From a virus, in IMG/VR virus record IMGVR_UViG_3300035698_006157, positions 1 to 31,057 of that record: a stretch of 31,057 nt of DNA. One strand, 5' to 3'. How positions within the stretch are numbered: the first letter of the stretch is position 1; each line of letters opens with the position of its first letter. Below, piece by piece: positions 1-7,545 of this stretch. The notes under the pieces were generated by a model. It worked only from the letters and a program-made list of their open reading frames with translations, searched no databases and was not told where the DNA came from. The position numbers were made by a program, and so were the translations under genes.

Positions 1-919
1 GAATCTTATCAATAATCAACTTTACTGTGTCAAAGATACCAGTTCTCTTCTCCCCTACCTTCTTAATATGACCATATTCTCTATTATCTAAATTGGCACG
101 TTCTGGAGGCAGACTCATACAGAAGAATAATATTCTATCACGAATTTCTCCATATTTGATTCTTAAGTCTTCTCTTTTGTTATCTGGAATATCATTACTG
201 TAGTCAAAGATCACGGGAAATACATTAGTGTTCAAATCATTATCAATTGCAGTCATATCGTATACATGTATCATTCTATCTTCACTACCAGAGTCATCAT
301 AGTCGTTATTAGTGGCAATGAATTGACCATATGATTGATAATAGAAATGACTGTAGAACTCTTCAAGTGATTCGAGGAATAACAGTGATACTCGATATAA
401 TTCGTTAAGAAGACCATAACTTTCATAATCATATGAGAACTTCTCAATATTTGTAAGAGAAACCCATGCCTCTGTCATTTTAATACCATCAAAGATGTAA
501 CTAACATTATTACCATAATTATCAATGAAATATTGATTGATCTCGGCAAAATTCAAATCGTTATATTTTGATATCTGGTTATAGTATCTTAGAATCGTCT
601 CGTCTAAAACTGTGATTTGAGAATTGGGGTTATTGCTCTCTTCGATTACAACATCACTTTCGATAAGTTTAGTTTGTGATGTTGTTGAAAAATTAACATC
701 ACCCCACCTCAATACTAAATCTTGTACGTCACCATCAATCATATTTGGTAGAACGCCATTAGAAAGTTCTCTAATCAATTCAATTTCATGATCTTCGTCG
801 ATTAGTTCTTTTGCTTTTGATTCTAATCTTGTTAAATCTGTAAGTGATCTATAAAGAGCTTGAATTGCAACAAGAACTCTTTGTTCTTTGATATTTCTAC
901 CAAGAAAATTATAAGACAT
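1..919 (-). CDS. Unidentified phage protein, partial (C-terminus beyond left edge)
   Basis: The reading frame is open from an ATG at 919 down to base 1, 306 codons with no stop, so the C-terminus lies outside the window. The start follows an AGGAT ribosome site and lies 8 bases after the stop of the neck-protein gene, which fits one transcription unit. The protein begins MSYNFLGRNIKEQRVLVAIQ and is rich in Asn, Asp, Tyr and Ile, with no membrane segment. I do not recognise the family. Its position directly after a gp13-like neck protein suggests another neck, tail-completion or baseplate component, but this rests on context only. Confidence 0.75.
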   Translation of the reverse strand, partial: MSYNFLGRNIKEQRVLVAIQALYRSLTDLTRLESKAKELIDEDHEIELIRELSNGVLPNMIDGDVQDLVLRWGDVNFSTTSQTKLIESDVVIEESNNPNSQITVLDETILRYYNQISKYNDLNFAEINQYFIDNYGNNVSYIFDGIKMTEAWVSLTNIEKFSYDYESYGLLNELYRVSLLFLESLEEFYSHFYYQSYGQFIATNNDYDDSGSEDRMIHVYDMTAIDNDLNTNVFPVIFDYSNDIPDNKREDLRIKYGEIRDRILFFCMSLPPERANLDNREYGHIKKVGEKRTGIFDTVKLIIDKI

Positions 920-927
920 ATGTTATC

Positions 928-1668
928 CTATGCTACTTCAAAGTCAGGTGGTTCTGACCATTCATTATAAAGTTGTTCGGTAAGTTTCTCAACCATTGCT
1001 TCACCTTTAGATAGGTACATATCACCATTGAGATTACCACCACCGGGAAGAGAAATACCTGTATACTTACTTCGATTCATACCAATTTGTATAAGAGATT
1101 TAGCAAAGACATAATCCTTAACCCACGAGTAGTCAAAAACCTCTTCTTCTGGACGCTTTACCCATACTAAAAAAAGAACACTACCGGCTGCTTCTGGCAT
1201 CGGTAACATATATAATGTTTGTCTCTTTTCATTAATCTCTGCTCGATATGCTTTACCGTAGACAGTTCCAAAGAAATCTAACCATAAGTTAATTGTTTGG
1301 AATGTTAAAAGGTCTGGAGATCTAAAGTTCATTGCAAATCTATTAACAACCATGTTTTCAAGAGAGAATAGACGATTAAAGTTTTTCCAGTTAACAGAAC
1401 TTAGGTTATCGTGGGTAACTTCACGTACCGATGTTGGTGGACGATCTAATCCACTAATATCATATTCTGACTGACCACGTTCTACTGGAAGATATAAGAT
1501 TTTTTCCTCTTGAGCAAACCCCATAGCATGTTCATAGAATCTGGTTAGTGATTCATCAATGATATCATCCAATTGGTCCGGATGCAAATCTGCGGTCTTT
1601 ACGATTGGCATTCCTAGTTTTCTGTGAACCCACCTAACCATATCTTCTCTAGTATTTACTTTAGACAT
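928..1668 (-). CDS. Neck / head-tail connector protein, T4 gp13-like family
   Basis: This 246-residue protein opens with NTREDMVRWVHRKLGMPIV followed by a segment rich in Asp (DQLDDIIDESLTRFYEHA). That pattern (TRxxLxxxxxRKLGxPV, then DxQxDDxIDExLxxF) is characteristic of a neck or structural protein common in marine T4-like myoviruses, where it sits between head and tail. The middle holds alternating hydrophobic beta-type segments (YLPVERGQSEYDIS, TLYMLPMPE) and the end is a charged helix. It has its own ribosome site (AAAGGAAAT) and a late-type promoter at 1691, after a terminator that ends the upstream operon. The family call comes from motif recognition, so the exact neck position is uncertain. 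Confidence 0.65.
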   Translation of the reverse strand: MSKVNTREDMVRWVHRKLGMPIVKTADLHPDQLDDIIDESLTRFYEHAMGFAQEEKILYLPVERGQSEYDISGLDRPPTSVREVTHDNLSSVNWKNFNRLFSLENMVVNRFAMNFRSPDLLTFQTINLWLDFFGTVYGKAYRAEINEKRQTLYMLPMPEAAGSVLFLVWVKRPEEEVFDYSWVKDYVFAKSLIQIGMNRSKYTGISLPGGGNLNGDMYLSKGEAMVEKLTEQLYNEWSEPPDFEVA

Positions 1669-1690
1669 TTTATTTCCTTTCTGTCTATGG

Positions 1691-1698
1691 TATTTATG
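1691..1698 (-). promoter_or_regulatory. T4-late-like promoter element CATAAATA
   Basis: On the minus strand the sequence reads CATAAATA, one base from the T4 late consensus TATAAATA, about 23 bases before the neck-protein ATG. It lies just downstream of the terminator at 1747, where a new promoter is needed. Confidence 0.5.
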
Positions 1699-1740
1699 AT
1701 TTATAAGGGAAGATTTTACAAAATATATAGTTTGTTATAA

Positions 1741-1769
1741 AAATAACCCCCACTCAAGGAGAATGGGGG
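1741..1769 (-). terminator. Rho-independent terminator after the SAP-domain gene
   Basis: On the minus strand CCCCCATTC pairs with GAGTGGGGG (positions 1769-1747) around a short loop, followed by TTATTTTTAT. One pair is a G-U wobble on this strand but a mismatch on the other, which supports the minus orientation. It closes the portal-to-SAP operon. Confidence 0.8.
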
Positions 1770-1795
1770 ATTATAGAAATTAAAGTTTTCCCTCT

Positions 1796-2374
1796 TTAAT
1801 CATCTTTAAGATCATCCATTACTAACTTTGATATGAGGTCATCACGATTGCCACTCGATGAAATGTTTCTTTCCTTACACATATCTTTTAGTTCCAACTT
1901 TCTAAAGGAACAGTAATCAACAGGTGCTTTATACTCTTCCTCTGCTTCATCATCCACTTCATTCATCCAATTTTCTTCAACTTCTTCAACTTCTTCCTCA
2001 ACCACTTCCTCTTCTGGTTCAGGAACCACTAGTGCTTGAGGAGGAATACCTTTAGATTCATATTTTGCGAGTGGGTCTTCTCTTGGATCAGGCAAAGGTT
2101 TCTTTTTAATAACAATTTTAGTCTTTGTTTCTTTTATTTTTATAACTTGTTCAACTATCGGTTCTTTACCAGTTATTAATGCTTTTACCTTTAGTGGTTT
2201 CTTAATAATAATTTCACTAATGGTTTCAAATGCAGCATAACCAAGTGTTTTCGTTACTTCGGAGTCTGGAATAGTGAGGTGATCTCCGGGTCGCACAACA
2301 TAACTATATTGCTTTCCACTAGAAATCCAATTTAATCTCTTCTTGCTTGAACCCAAATATTTTAATACTACCAT
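1796..2374 (-). CDS. SAP-domain protein, possible virion protein
   Basis: This is a 192-residue protein. Residues 1-55 form a compact beta-rich start (MVVLKYLGSSKKRLNWIS, then YVVRPGDHLTIPDSEV). Residues about 60-100 are Lys-rich and residues 110-150 are a Glu/Val low-complexity stretch. The last 40 residues match a SAP motif: hydrophobic FRKLELKDMCKERNI, a Ser/Gly turn, then RDDLISKLV. SAP motifs bind DNA in many nuclear and phage proteins. The gene starts one base after the end of the giant acidic protein gene with an AAGGGGAAA ribosome site and is the last gene before a terminator. A structural or DNA-associated role in the head is plausible; the SAP call is good and the role is inferred. 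Confidence 0.7.
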   Translation of the reverse strand: MVVLKYLGSSKKRLNWISSGKQYSYVVRPGDHLTIPDSEVTKTLGYAAFETISEIIIKKPLKVKALITGKEPIVEQVIKIKETKTKIVIKKKPLPDPREDPLAKYESKGIPPQALVVPEPEEEVVEEEVEEVEENWMNEVDDEAEEEYKAPVDYCSFRKLELKDMCKERNISSSGNRDDLISKLVMDDLKDD

Positions 2375-2375
2375 T

Positions 2376-5300
2376 TTATTTCCCCTTTTTCTTTTCTAAG
2401 ATTCCTTTGATGATTGCATCTGCGGCACTCTCAAATATATTCTCTGATACAACTTTATCCTTTTCTCTTTTTTCCTGTCTCTTCTTCTCTTGGGATTCTT
2501 TCTCTTTGAAAGTAACTAAGAGTTCTCTAGTACCATCAGGAAGAATCTTACTCTTCTTACTTTTAGGTGGAATGGCGTTTACATATTTTCTTATAGTTTT
2601 ACCATTCCAATCTCTCTTCTTTTCTTTATCACTCTTATTGGTTTTGGGTTTTGCTTCTTCTTCCATCTGCCCGCCACCATCTGTACCCTTAGATCCTACC
2701 TTTGGAGATCCGGGTTGTATTTCTAAGGTATCGGGATTATATTCTTCTTCCTTTTTCTTTTGTATCTTCTTTTGTTCATCAACCTGTTCTACCCAAATTG
2801 GTTTACAGGTATCCCAATTACGATCTGAGTTGTTAGCATCAAATGGATCACCAAAGGCTCCGTATACGGTATCAGTATCTAGTTTAGACTTTCTGATAAT
2901 AGTATCAATTGCCTTACGAAGAGTCTTTGCTGTATCCATATCACCACGAACATTAGAAAGAACCCAATAACGTACAGTCTCACCAAGAGGACCATTAACC
3001 ATATGTCTAGATCTCTTAATAGAATTCTGGTCAACAGCATCGGGTCTAACTATAGCATTAGTTTCTGGTGCTTCTGGAGTCTCTACACCAACAAGATCAT
3101 CTTCTTGGGCAACTTCATCTTCACTAGACTTACCATCACAATCATTACGATCATCTTTCTGACTTACAACCTCACCCTCAGTCTTTACAGTTTTATCAGC
3201 ATCATCTTTACTCTTTTTGACATATACATCATCTTTACCACCACTAGTTAATCTTTCTCGAAGATTTATGGATAAAATCTCCTTAAAGTCATCCTTCTTA
3301 GAGATAAGAGTTTTATCATTCGATGCTAAGTCTACACCATGAGCAATTGTTTGTGAGATATCTTCAGCAATCTTTATGCCCTTTTCGGTAGCAGAGTAAC
3401 TATCATCATCTTTAATATTAATCTTTTCCACAGTAGAGTTGATCTTTGGTCTTATAGACTTTAGCAAATCCTGTGTTTCTGAACTTAGTGAACCTTCAAC
3501 GCCCTTCGCTAAATTCTCTCCAGCAACATTACCCGGTCCTATTCCTAGTGCAGCTGCTCCTAATTTAGCAGCCACCCCTCCAGCTTTCCTTACAACCTTT
3601 TGTGCGGTAGATGGTTGTGCTTTTTTGGAAATCTTAACTACAGCATCAAAAATAAAGTTCTCAACTTCTGTTACAATTTTTTCTGCTGCTTTTTGGTCTA
3701 CCACAAATCCTTCGGCAGCCTCAACACCTTCGCTAATTTGCGTCCCGATGGAAATTTCACTAATAAAGTTCTTAAAAGCATCAACATCATCTTCACTATC
3801 AAACTCTCTAGATTCTTTATCTGCTCTACTTCTATCAACCTCATCATCGTTCTTAGTTGCATCTACATAATAGACATACTTATTGGAGTTCTTAACCTTT
3901 TTCTTTTTGATAACAATATTATAATCAGTATCAGAAATACTAAAACCAACAGTTATCTTATTAGCAACTTCGAAATCTGAATCTACTGGAAGGACTTCTT
4001 TTGCTATCTCTATTTCTTTATCAGTAAAGATTAGTGCTTCATCCTCACCCCTATATTCAACAGAATCCGTTCCTCCAATACCATCTTCTGGAGCATCTAG
4101 ATCCAATTCGTCCTCTGGATCATCTACGGGTTCATCAACTGGATCTTCTGGATCTATCTCATCTTCTACTGCTTCTTTCTTTAACTTAAGTTTTTCTTCA
4201 ACCTTAAGACTCAAAGAATCAACTAACTCTTTTGCTTCTTGGAAGTTATCATCACGAATGTTTTCTTCAAAATCAATCTTAAGTTGTTCTGCTACTAACT
4301 CAATATATGAATTAGGAAGATCATTTTTAGTCATCTTTTTAGCACCACGAGTAGCAACTTTTCTAAAATAATCTAATGCTCTTTCTTCGTCATAAGAGTT
4401 AGGTCTTTTAAACTTTACTCTTTTGATAAGATGATTAAGGGATTCTCTAGAGAGATACTGCTCAAACATCTCCTCACTCTTCTCTGTGATGAATGTATAT
4501 AGTTTGGCAGATGTACCACTAAGTTCTTCCTTCAACATCTTTCTATCATCTTTATCTAATGACTTCTGTTTTGGATTCTCACCAGTAGTAGGATCAGTTA
4601 CAGGGAACTCAAGGTTCTTAGGAACAGGAGTCTTTGCTGCTGCTTCTTTTCCCATACCTACAATATCTTCTGTGTCTGCTGATTCAATCTTAATAAGAGG
4701 AACATACTCTGCAACCTCGTTACGATCCCAACTATACAGTAGAGCAGACTGATCTTTGATATCCTTAGGTGCTGTTTCGTCTGGATTCCAAGGACCAAGA
4801 CTGATGAAGTCACCAATAGTCCATAGATCCTTTTTCCATATAACAATTTGACCTACCTGAAAATCACAACAGGTAACTCCTTCTTCCATCTTCTCAGCAA
4901 TGATGGTTTTCAAATATGTTAATTCGTTAGGATTAATTTCTTTACGAATTGGTTTTGGTTTACGATACGAATATTCGAATGCAAATGCTTCTGTTAAGAA
5001 ATGACACTCTTCTTTAACAATCTTAGTAATGCGGAAGTTTCTTTCTCCAGCATCTTTTTCGCGAATCTGATCTTGTAGTTGATCTAGTTTTCGGTTGGTC
5101 ATTCTAAGATTATAAGTTTGCTTATTATTAAGAACACTAGAAACATTTACATCATACTCTTGTTCTAATCCCTTCCAAGGAGTATGGTCGCCCTTTTCTG
5201 GTCCTTGGTATCTTACTTGAACGTTAACGAATTGATAATCATCAAGTGCTACTTTCTCTCCGGGTTTACCATTAAGGATTGCTTGGACTGATTTGCTTAG

Positions 5301-5867
5301 ATCTTCATCAGCACCACTATCATTTTCCATCCATGTCTTTGATCCAGTAGTAATGAGTTCGATACCGGGTTCTCTATCAATCATTTGTTCTTTTTTCCAA
5401 GGATGTTGATAGTAATAGATCTTCCTATCGTCTACCTTAGTGATAATAGTAAGACTTGGTTCGGAACCAGCACCCATGAAGTAACGTTGACCGGGACCTA
5501 AGAATAACTGAGGAGAACCATCTGAAACTTCTGCTTCTGGTTCTTCATCTTCTCCAGCATCTACGTCAGCATCTTCTCCAGCATCTACGTCAGCATCTAC
5601 GTCAGCATCTACGTCGGCATCTACATCAGCATCCACATCGTCCATTTCAATATCATCTTCATTATCGTCTACTTCAATATCGTCTTCTGGTTCTTCGTCG
5701 GTGAGTTCTTCTAAGAATGAATGTAGAGTATGTTTCTTCTTCCCAACCTCTTTAAAGTAAGGATTGAAGGGAGCATCTATTCCCTTCTTCCACTGTACAT
5801 CTTCAAGGAAATCAGTGAGATCACCTAAATCTTCTTGCTTTTTCTTTTCGTAAGGTGTATCGTGCAT
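2376..5867 (-). CDS. Giant acidic multidomain protein with two N-terminal FLE-type motifs
   Basis: This 1163-residue protein has no family I recognise as a whole. Two copies of the window's shared motif lie near the N-terminus: GDLTDFLEDVQ (residues about 15-25) and HTLHSFLEEL (about 46-55). Residues about 70-115 are an Asp-rich run built from a DVDA repeat. Globular segments follow, including WTIGDFISLGPW and GPGQRYFMGAG regions, then a second acidic linker near residue 590. An Ala/Gly-rich stretch at about 740-790 follows. A module at about 962-1010 also occurs in the 228-residue protein upstream, and the Lys/Glu-rich C-terminus ends in ADAIIKGILEKKKGK. It lies in the portal operon, 10 bases after the 304-residue gene. 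A head-internal or core role is inferred from motif, acidity and position. Confidence 0.8.
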   Translation of the reverse strand: MHDTPYEKKKQEDLGDLTDFLEDVQWKKGIDAPFNPYFKEVGKKKHTLHSFLEELTDEEPEDDIEVDDNEDDIEMDDVDADVDADVDADVDADVDAGEDADVDAGEDEEPEAEVSDGSPQLFLGPGQRYFMGAGSEPSLTIITKVDDRKIYYYQHPWKKEQMIDREPGIELITTGSKTWMENDSGADEDLSKSVQAILNGKPGEKVALDDYQFVNVQVRYQGPEKGDHTPWKGLEQEYDVNVSSVLNNKQTYNLRMTNRKLDQLQDQIREKDAGERNFRITKIVKEECHFLTEAFAFEYSYRKPKPIRKEINPNELTYLKTIIAEKMEEGVTCCDFQVGQIVIWKKDLWTIGDFISLGPWNPDETAPKDIKDQSALLYSWDRNEVAEYVPLIKIESADTEDIVGMGKEAAAKTPVPKNLEFPVTDPTTGENPKQKSLDKDDRKMLKEELSGTSAKLYTFITEKSEEMFEQYLSRESLNHLIKRVKFKRPNSYDEERALDYFRKVATRGAKKMTKNDLPNSYIELVAEQLKIDFEENIRDDNFQEAKELVDSLSLKVEEKLKLKKEAVEDEIDPEDPVDEPVDDPEDELDLDAPEDGIGGTDSVEYRGEDEALIFTDKEIEIAKEVLPVDSDFEVANKITVGFSISDTDYNIVIKKKKVKNSNKYVYYVDATKNDDEVDRSRADKESREFDSEDDVDAFKNFISEISIGTQISEGVEAAEGFVVDQKAAEKIVTEVENFIFDAVVKISKKAQPSTAQKVVRKAGGVAAKLGAAALGIGPGNVAGENLAKGVEGSLSSETQDLLKSIRPKINSTVEKINIKDDDSYSATEKGIKIAEDISQTIAHGVDLASNDKTLISKKDDFKEILSINLRERLTSGGKDDVYVKKSKDDADKTVKTEGEVVSQKDDRNDCDGKSSEDEVAQEDDLVGVETPEAPETNAIVRPDAVDQNSIKRSRHMVNGPLGETVRYWVLSNVRGDMDTAKTLRKAIDTIIRKSKLDTDTVYGAFGDPFDANNSDRNWDTCKPIWVEQVDEQKKIQKKKEEEYNPDTLEIQPGSPKVGSKGTDGGGQMEEEAKPKTNKSDKEKKRDWNGKTIRKYVNAIPPKSKKSKILPDGTRELLVTFKEKESQEKKRQEKREKDKVVSENIFESAADAIIKGILEKKKGK
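5563..5640. repeat. 12-bp tandem repeat coding for DVDA units
   Basis: Around six to seven imperfect copies of a 12-base unit (GCATCTACGTCA on the plus strand) lie within the giant acidic gene. They encode the DVDADVDADVDA region with some GEDA variants. The DNA-level similarity between copies implies recent expansion by slippage, so copy number may differ between relatives. Confidence 0.85.
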
Positions 5868-5877
5868 TAGATTCCCT

Positions 5878-6792
5878 TTATTTTACGGCTTCTTCGATCA
5901 TTCCCTTTAGCATGGCATCTAGTCCTTTTGCTTCTTCCATCTTCATACCAGTTTTGTCATCTTCGTCCATCTCTTCATCATCTTCATCATCTTCATCACC
6001 ATCGTCAGACTCAAGTTTGAAGTCTGATCCACCATCTACGTCTTCAGGTGGTTCTTCTTCGCCCTCTGGTGCTGGTTCTTCACCTTCTGGTTCTTCTGGA
6101 GCAGGTTCTTCTGGAGCAGGTTCTTCTGGAGCAGGTTCTTCACCTTCTGGATCAATCTCATCTTCAGGCGATTCGTCTGGAACTATTTCAACTGCTGATT
6201 CATCAGTTGATACTGTAAACTTTTTACCTTCTTCTGTTTCGTATTCAGTTGAACTTACCTTGGTAAATTCTGCTTCACCTTCATCGTTAGAAAACTTGAA
6301 CTTAGAACCATCCTCTAGTTCAGCAAATGTTGATGGACCAGCTTCTGCTTCTCCACCTTCAAGATCACCCTCTGGTGCTGGTTCTTCGAGATCACCTTCT
6401 GGTTCTTCGAGATCACCTTCTGGTTCAACGACTTCGCCATCCCCACCTTGATCTTCGGCATCATCAACTTCTTCTGCATCTTCTGCACCGGGTTCACCTT
6501 CTAGTTCTCCGTCTTCTTCGTCGTCTTCTTCGCCATAACCATTTTCTGGATCTGCCTTAGAAGGACCACCACCCATACCCATACCCTTTGGAGGTATATT
6601 AGGGGATGCATCGCCGGGACTACCCTTCTTCCCGGCAGAACTACCCACTTCATAGCCAGATGCTTCCATGAAATCTTTGAGTTCAATTGAATCGAGATCA
6701 AACGATTCCTTGATAGTAGAAACTAAAGATGCCTTGATATCTTCGATCTCTTCACTTAATCTTTGAAGTCTGTTCATAATTGGTTTTAACAT
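5878..6792 (-). CDS. Very acidic low-complexity protein, candidate prohead core/scaffold
   Basis: This is a 304-residue protein. Residues 1-50 are amphipathic helix (MNRLQRLSEEIEDIKASL, then IELKDFMEASGYE). Residues 60-80 are Gly/Pro/Met-rich, and most of the rest is Glu/Asp/Pro repeat (EEPAP and EPEGDL units). A small non-repetitive domain sits at about 150-205 (FAELEDGSKFKFSNDEGEAEF). The end, EAKGLDAMLKGMIEEAVK, is a helix resembling the C-terminus of the giant protein downstream. T4 encodes its prohead core proteins (gp67, gp68, gp22) right after the portal, and those are acidic and helical, so a core or scaffold role is reasonable by position and composition. No sequence match to gp22 is visible. 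Confidence 0.75.
   Translation of the reverse strand: MLKPIMNRLQRLSEEIEDIKASLVSTIKESFDLDSIELKDFMEASGYEVGSSAGKKGSPGDASPNIPPKGMGMGGGPSKADPENGYGEEDDEEDGELEGEPGAEDAEEVDDAEDQGGDGEVVEPEGDLEEPEGDLEEPAPEGDLEGGEAEAGPSTFAELEDGSKFKFSNDEGEAEFTKVSSTEYETEEGKKFTVSTDESAVEIVPDESPEDEIDPEGEEPAPEEPAPEEPAPEEPEGEEPAPEGEEEPPEDVDGGSDFKLESDDGDEDDEDDEEMDEDDKTGMKMEEAKGLDAMLKGMIEEAVK
6055..6150. repeat. 15-bp repeat coding for EEPAP units
   Basis: Several near-identical copies of GGTTCTTCTGGAGCA (plus strand) encode the EEPAPEEPAPEEP run of the 304-residue protein. A second block with a 21-base period at about 6365-6430 encodes EPEGDLEEPEGDLEEP. Both look like slippage expansions. Confidence 0.8.
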
Positions 6793-6794
6793 TT

Positions 6795-7481
6795 TTAATC
6801 CCCTTGTGTGTTTTTATTTAAATTTAAATCGTATTGACCGTGATAAACTGTTTCTCTGTCCAAGTTTCTAATTTCAATTCTCTGTTCGATTTTTCTTCTT
6901 AGAACAGATGCTTCTCCCAAATTTCCATCTACCTTTGCAACAAAATATTCACCTACCCACTCAGCTAAATCTTTATCCTTTAAAGCACCAAGAGATCGTC
7001 TGATTTTAGCAACATCAGTATCATCGTCTTCTATCTCACTCTCATCGGGTTCACCAACTGGTTCTTTTGTTGGTTCGTCTACTGGTTCATCTGGTTCTTC
7101 ATTATCATATCCTATATCTTTTACATCATTATCTTCAATATCATCTTGTTCAGGTTCATCTAAAGTGACATCTGCTTCTGCTATACTTTTCTTCACATTC
7201 TTTGCTTGCTCTTTCTTACTTTTTGCTTCTAACTCTGATGCTTTTGCTGATTGCTCTAATGCTTTTGATTTTGCTTTAGCTACTTTCTTTGGGTCAATAA
7301 CTTCTTCTAAAGGTTTCTTTTTTGATTTCTTTGTAGGTACTTCCATTGGCATCTTCATAACTGCAAAACTTTCCCCACCACCACCATCTTCTAAAAGACA
7401 AGAGATACCTTTAATTAGATTATCACATTCTTCTTTAGCAAGATCTAGTTTTTCGATACTTTTATTCAAACATTTTAACAT
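6795..7481 (-). CDS. Acidic protein with N-terminal LLED motif and module shared with the giant protein
   Basis: This 228-residue protein is not assigned to a family. Residues 1-35 are a helix ending in IKGISCLLEDGGGG, a variant of the shared FLE-type motif. Residues 45-110 are Lys/Ala/Glu-rich and probably coiled. Residues 110-150 are an acidic linker. Residues about 160-222 form a compact module (WVGEYFVAKVDGNLGEASVL, then LDRETVYHGQYD) that aligns with residues about 962-1010 of the 1163-residue protein. The gene follows the portal gene with a 64-base gap holding an ACTAAATA late-type element and has an AAAAGGAAT ribosome site. Its stop is 2 bases before the next start. An internal head role is inferred. 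Confidence 0.75.
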   Translation of the reverse strand: MLKCLNKSIEKLDLAKEECDNLIKGISCLLEDGGGGESFAVMKMPMEVPTKKSKKKPLEEVIDPKKVAKAKSKALEQSAKASELEAKSKKEQAKNVKKSIAEADVTLDEPEQDDIEDNDVKDIGYDNEEPDEPVDEPTKEPVGEPDESEIEDDDTDVAKIRRSLGALKDKDLAEWVGEYFVAKVDGNLGEASVLRRKIEQRIEIRNLDRETVYHGQYDLNLNKNTQGD

Positions 7482-7509
7482 GATTATTCCTTTTAAATTA
7501 CCTATATAT

Positions 7510-7517
7510 TATTTAGT
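7510..7517 (-). promoter_or_regulatory. Late-type promoter element ACTAAATA
   Basis: The minus strand reads ACTAAATA 29 bases before the ATG of the 228-residue gene, in the only sizeable gap between the portal and the genes after it. It could boost expression of the three acidic proteins relative to the portal. Confidence 0.35.
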
Positions 7518-7545
7518 ATCTAAGTGCTAATAGAGGGGACATTTT

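Noticed and set aside
3439-6451. Long plus-strand frames opposite the acidic genes (Ser/Phe/Leu-rich)
   Set aside because: They are the antisense of Glu/Asp/Lys-rich genes, which gives long Ser/Phe/Leu frames by codon mirror, without ribosome sites.
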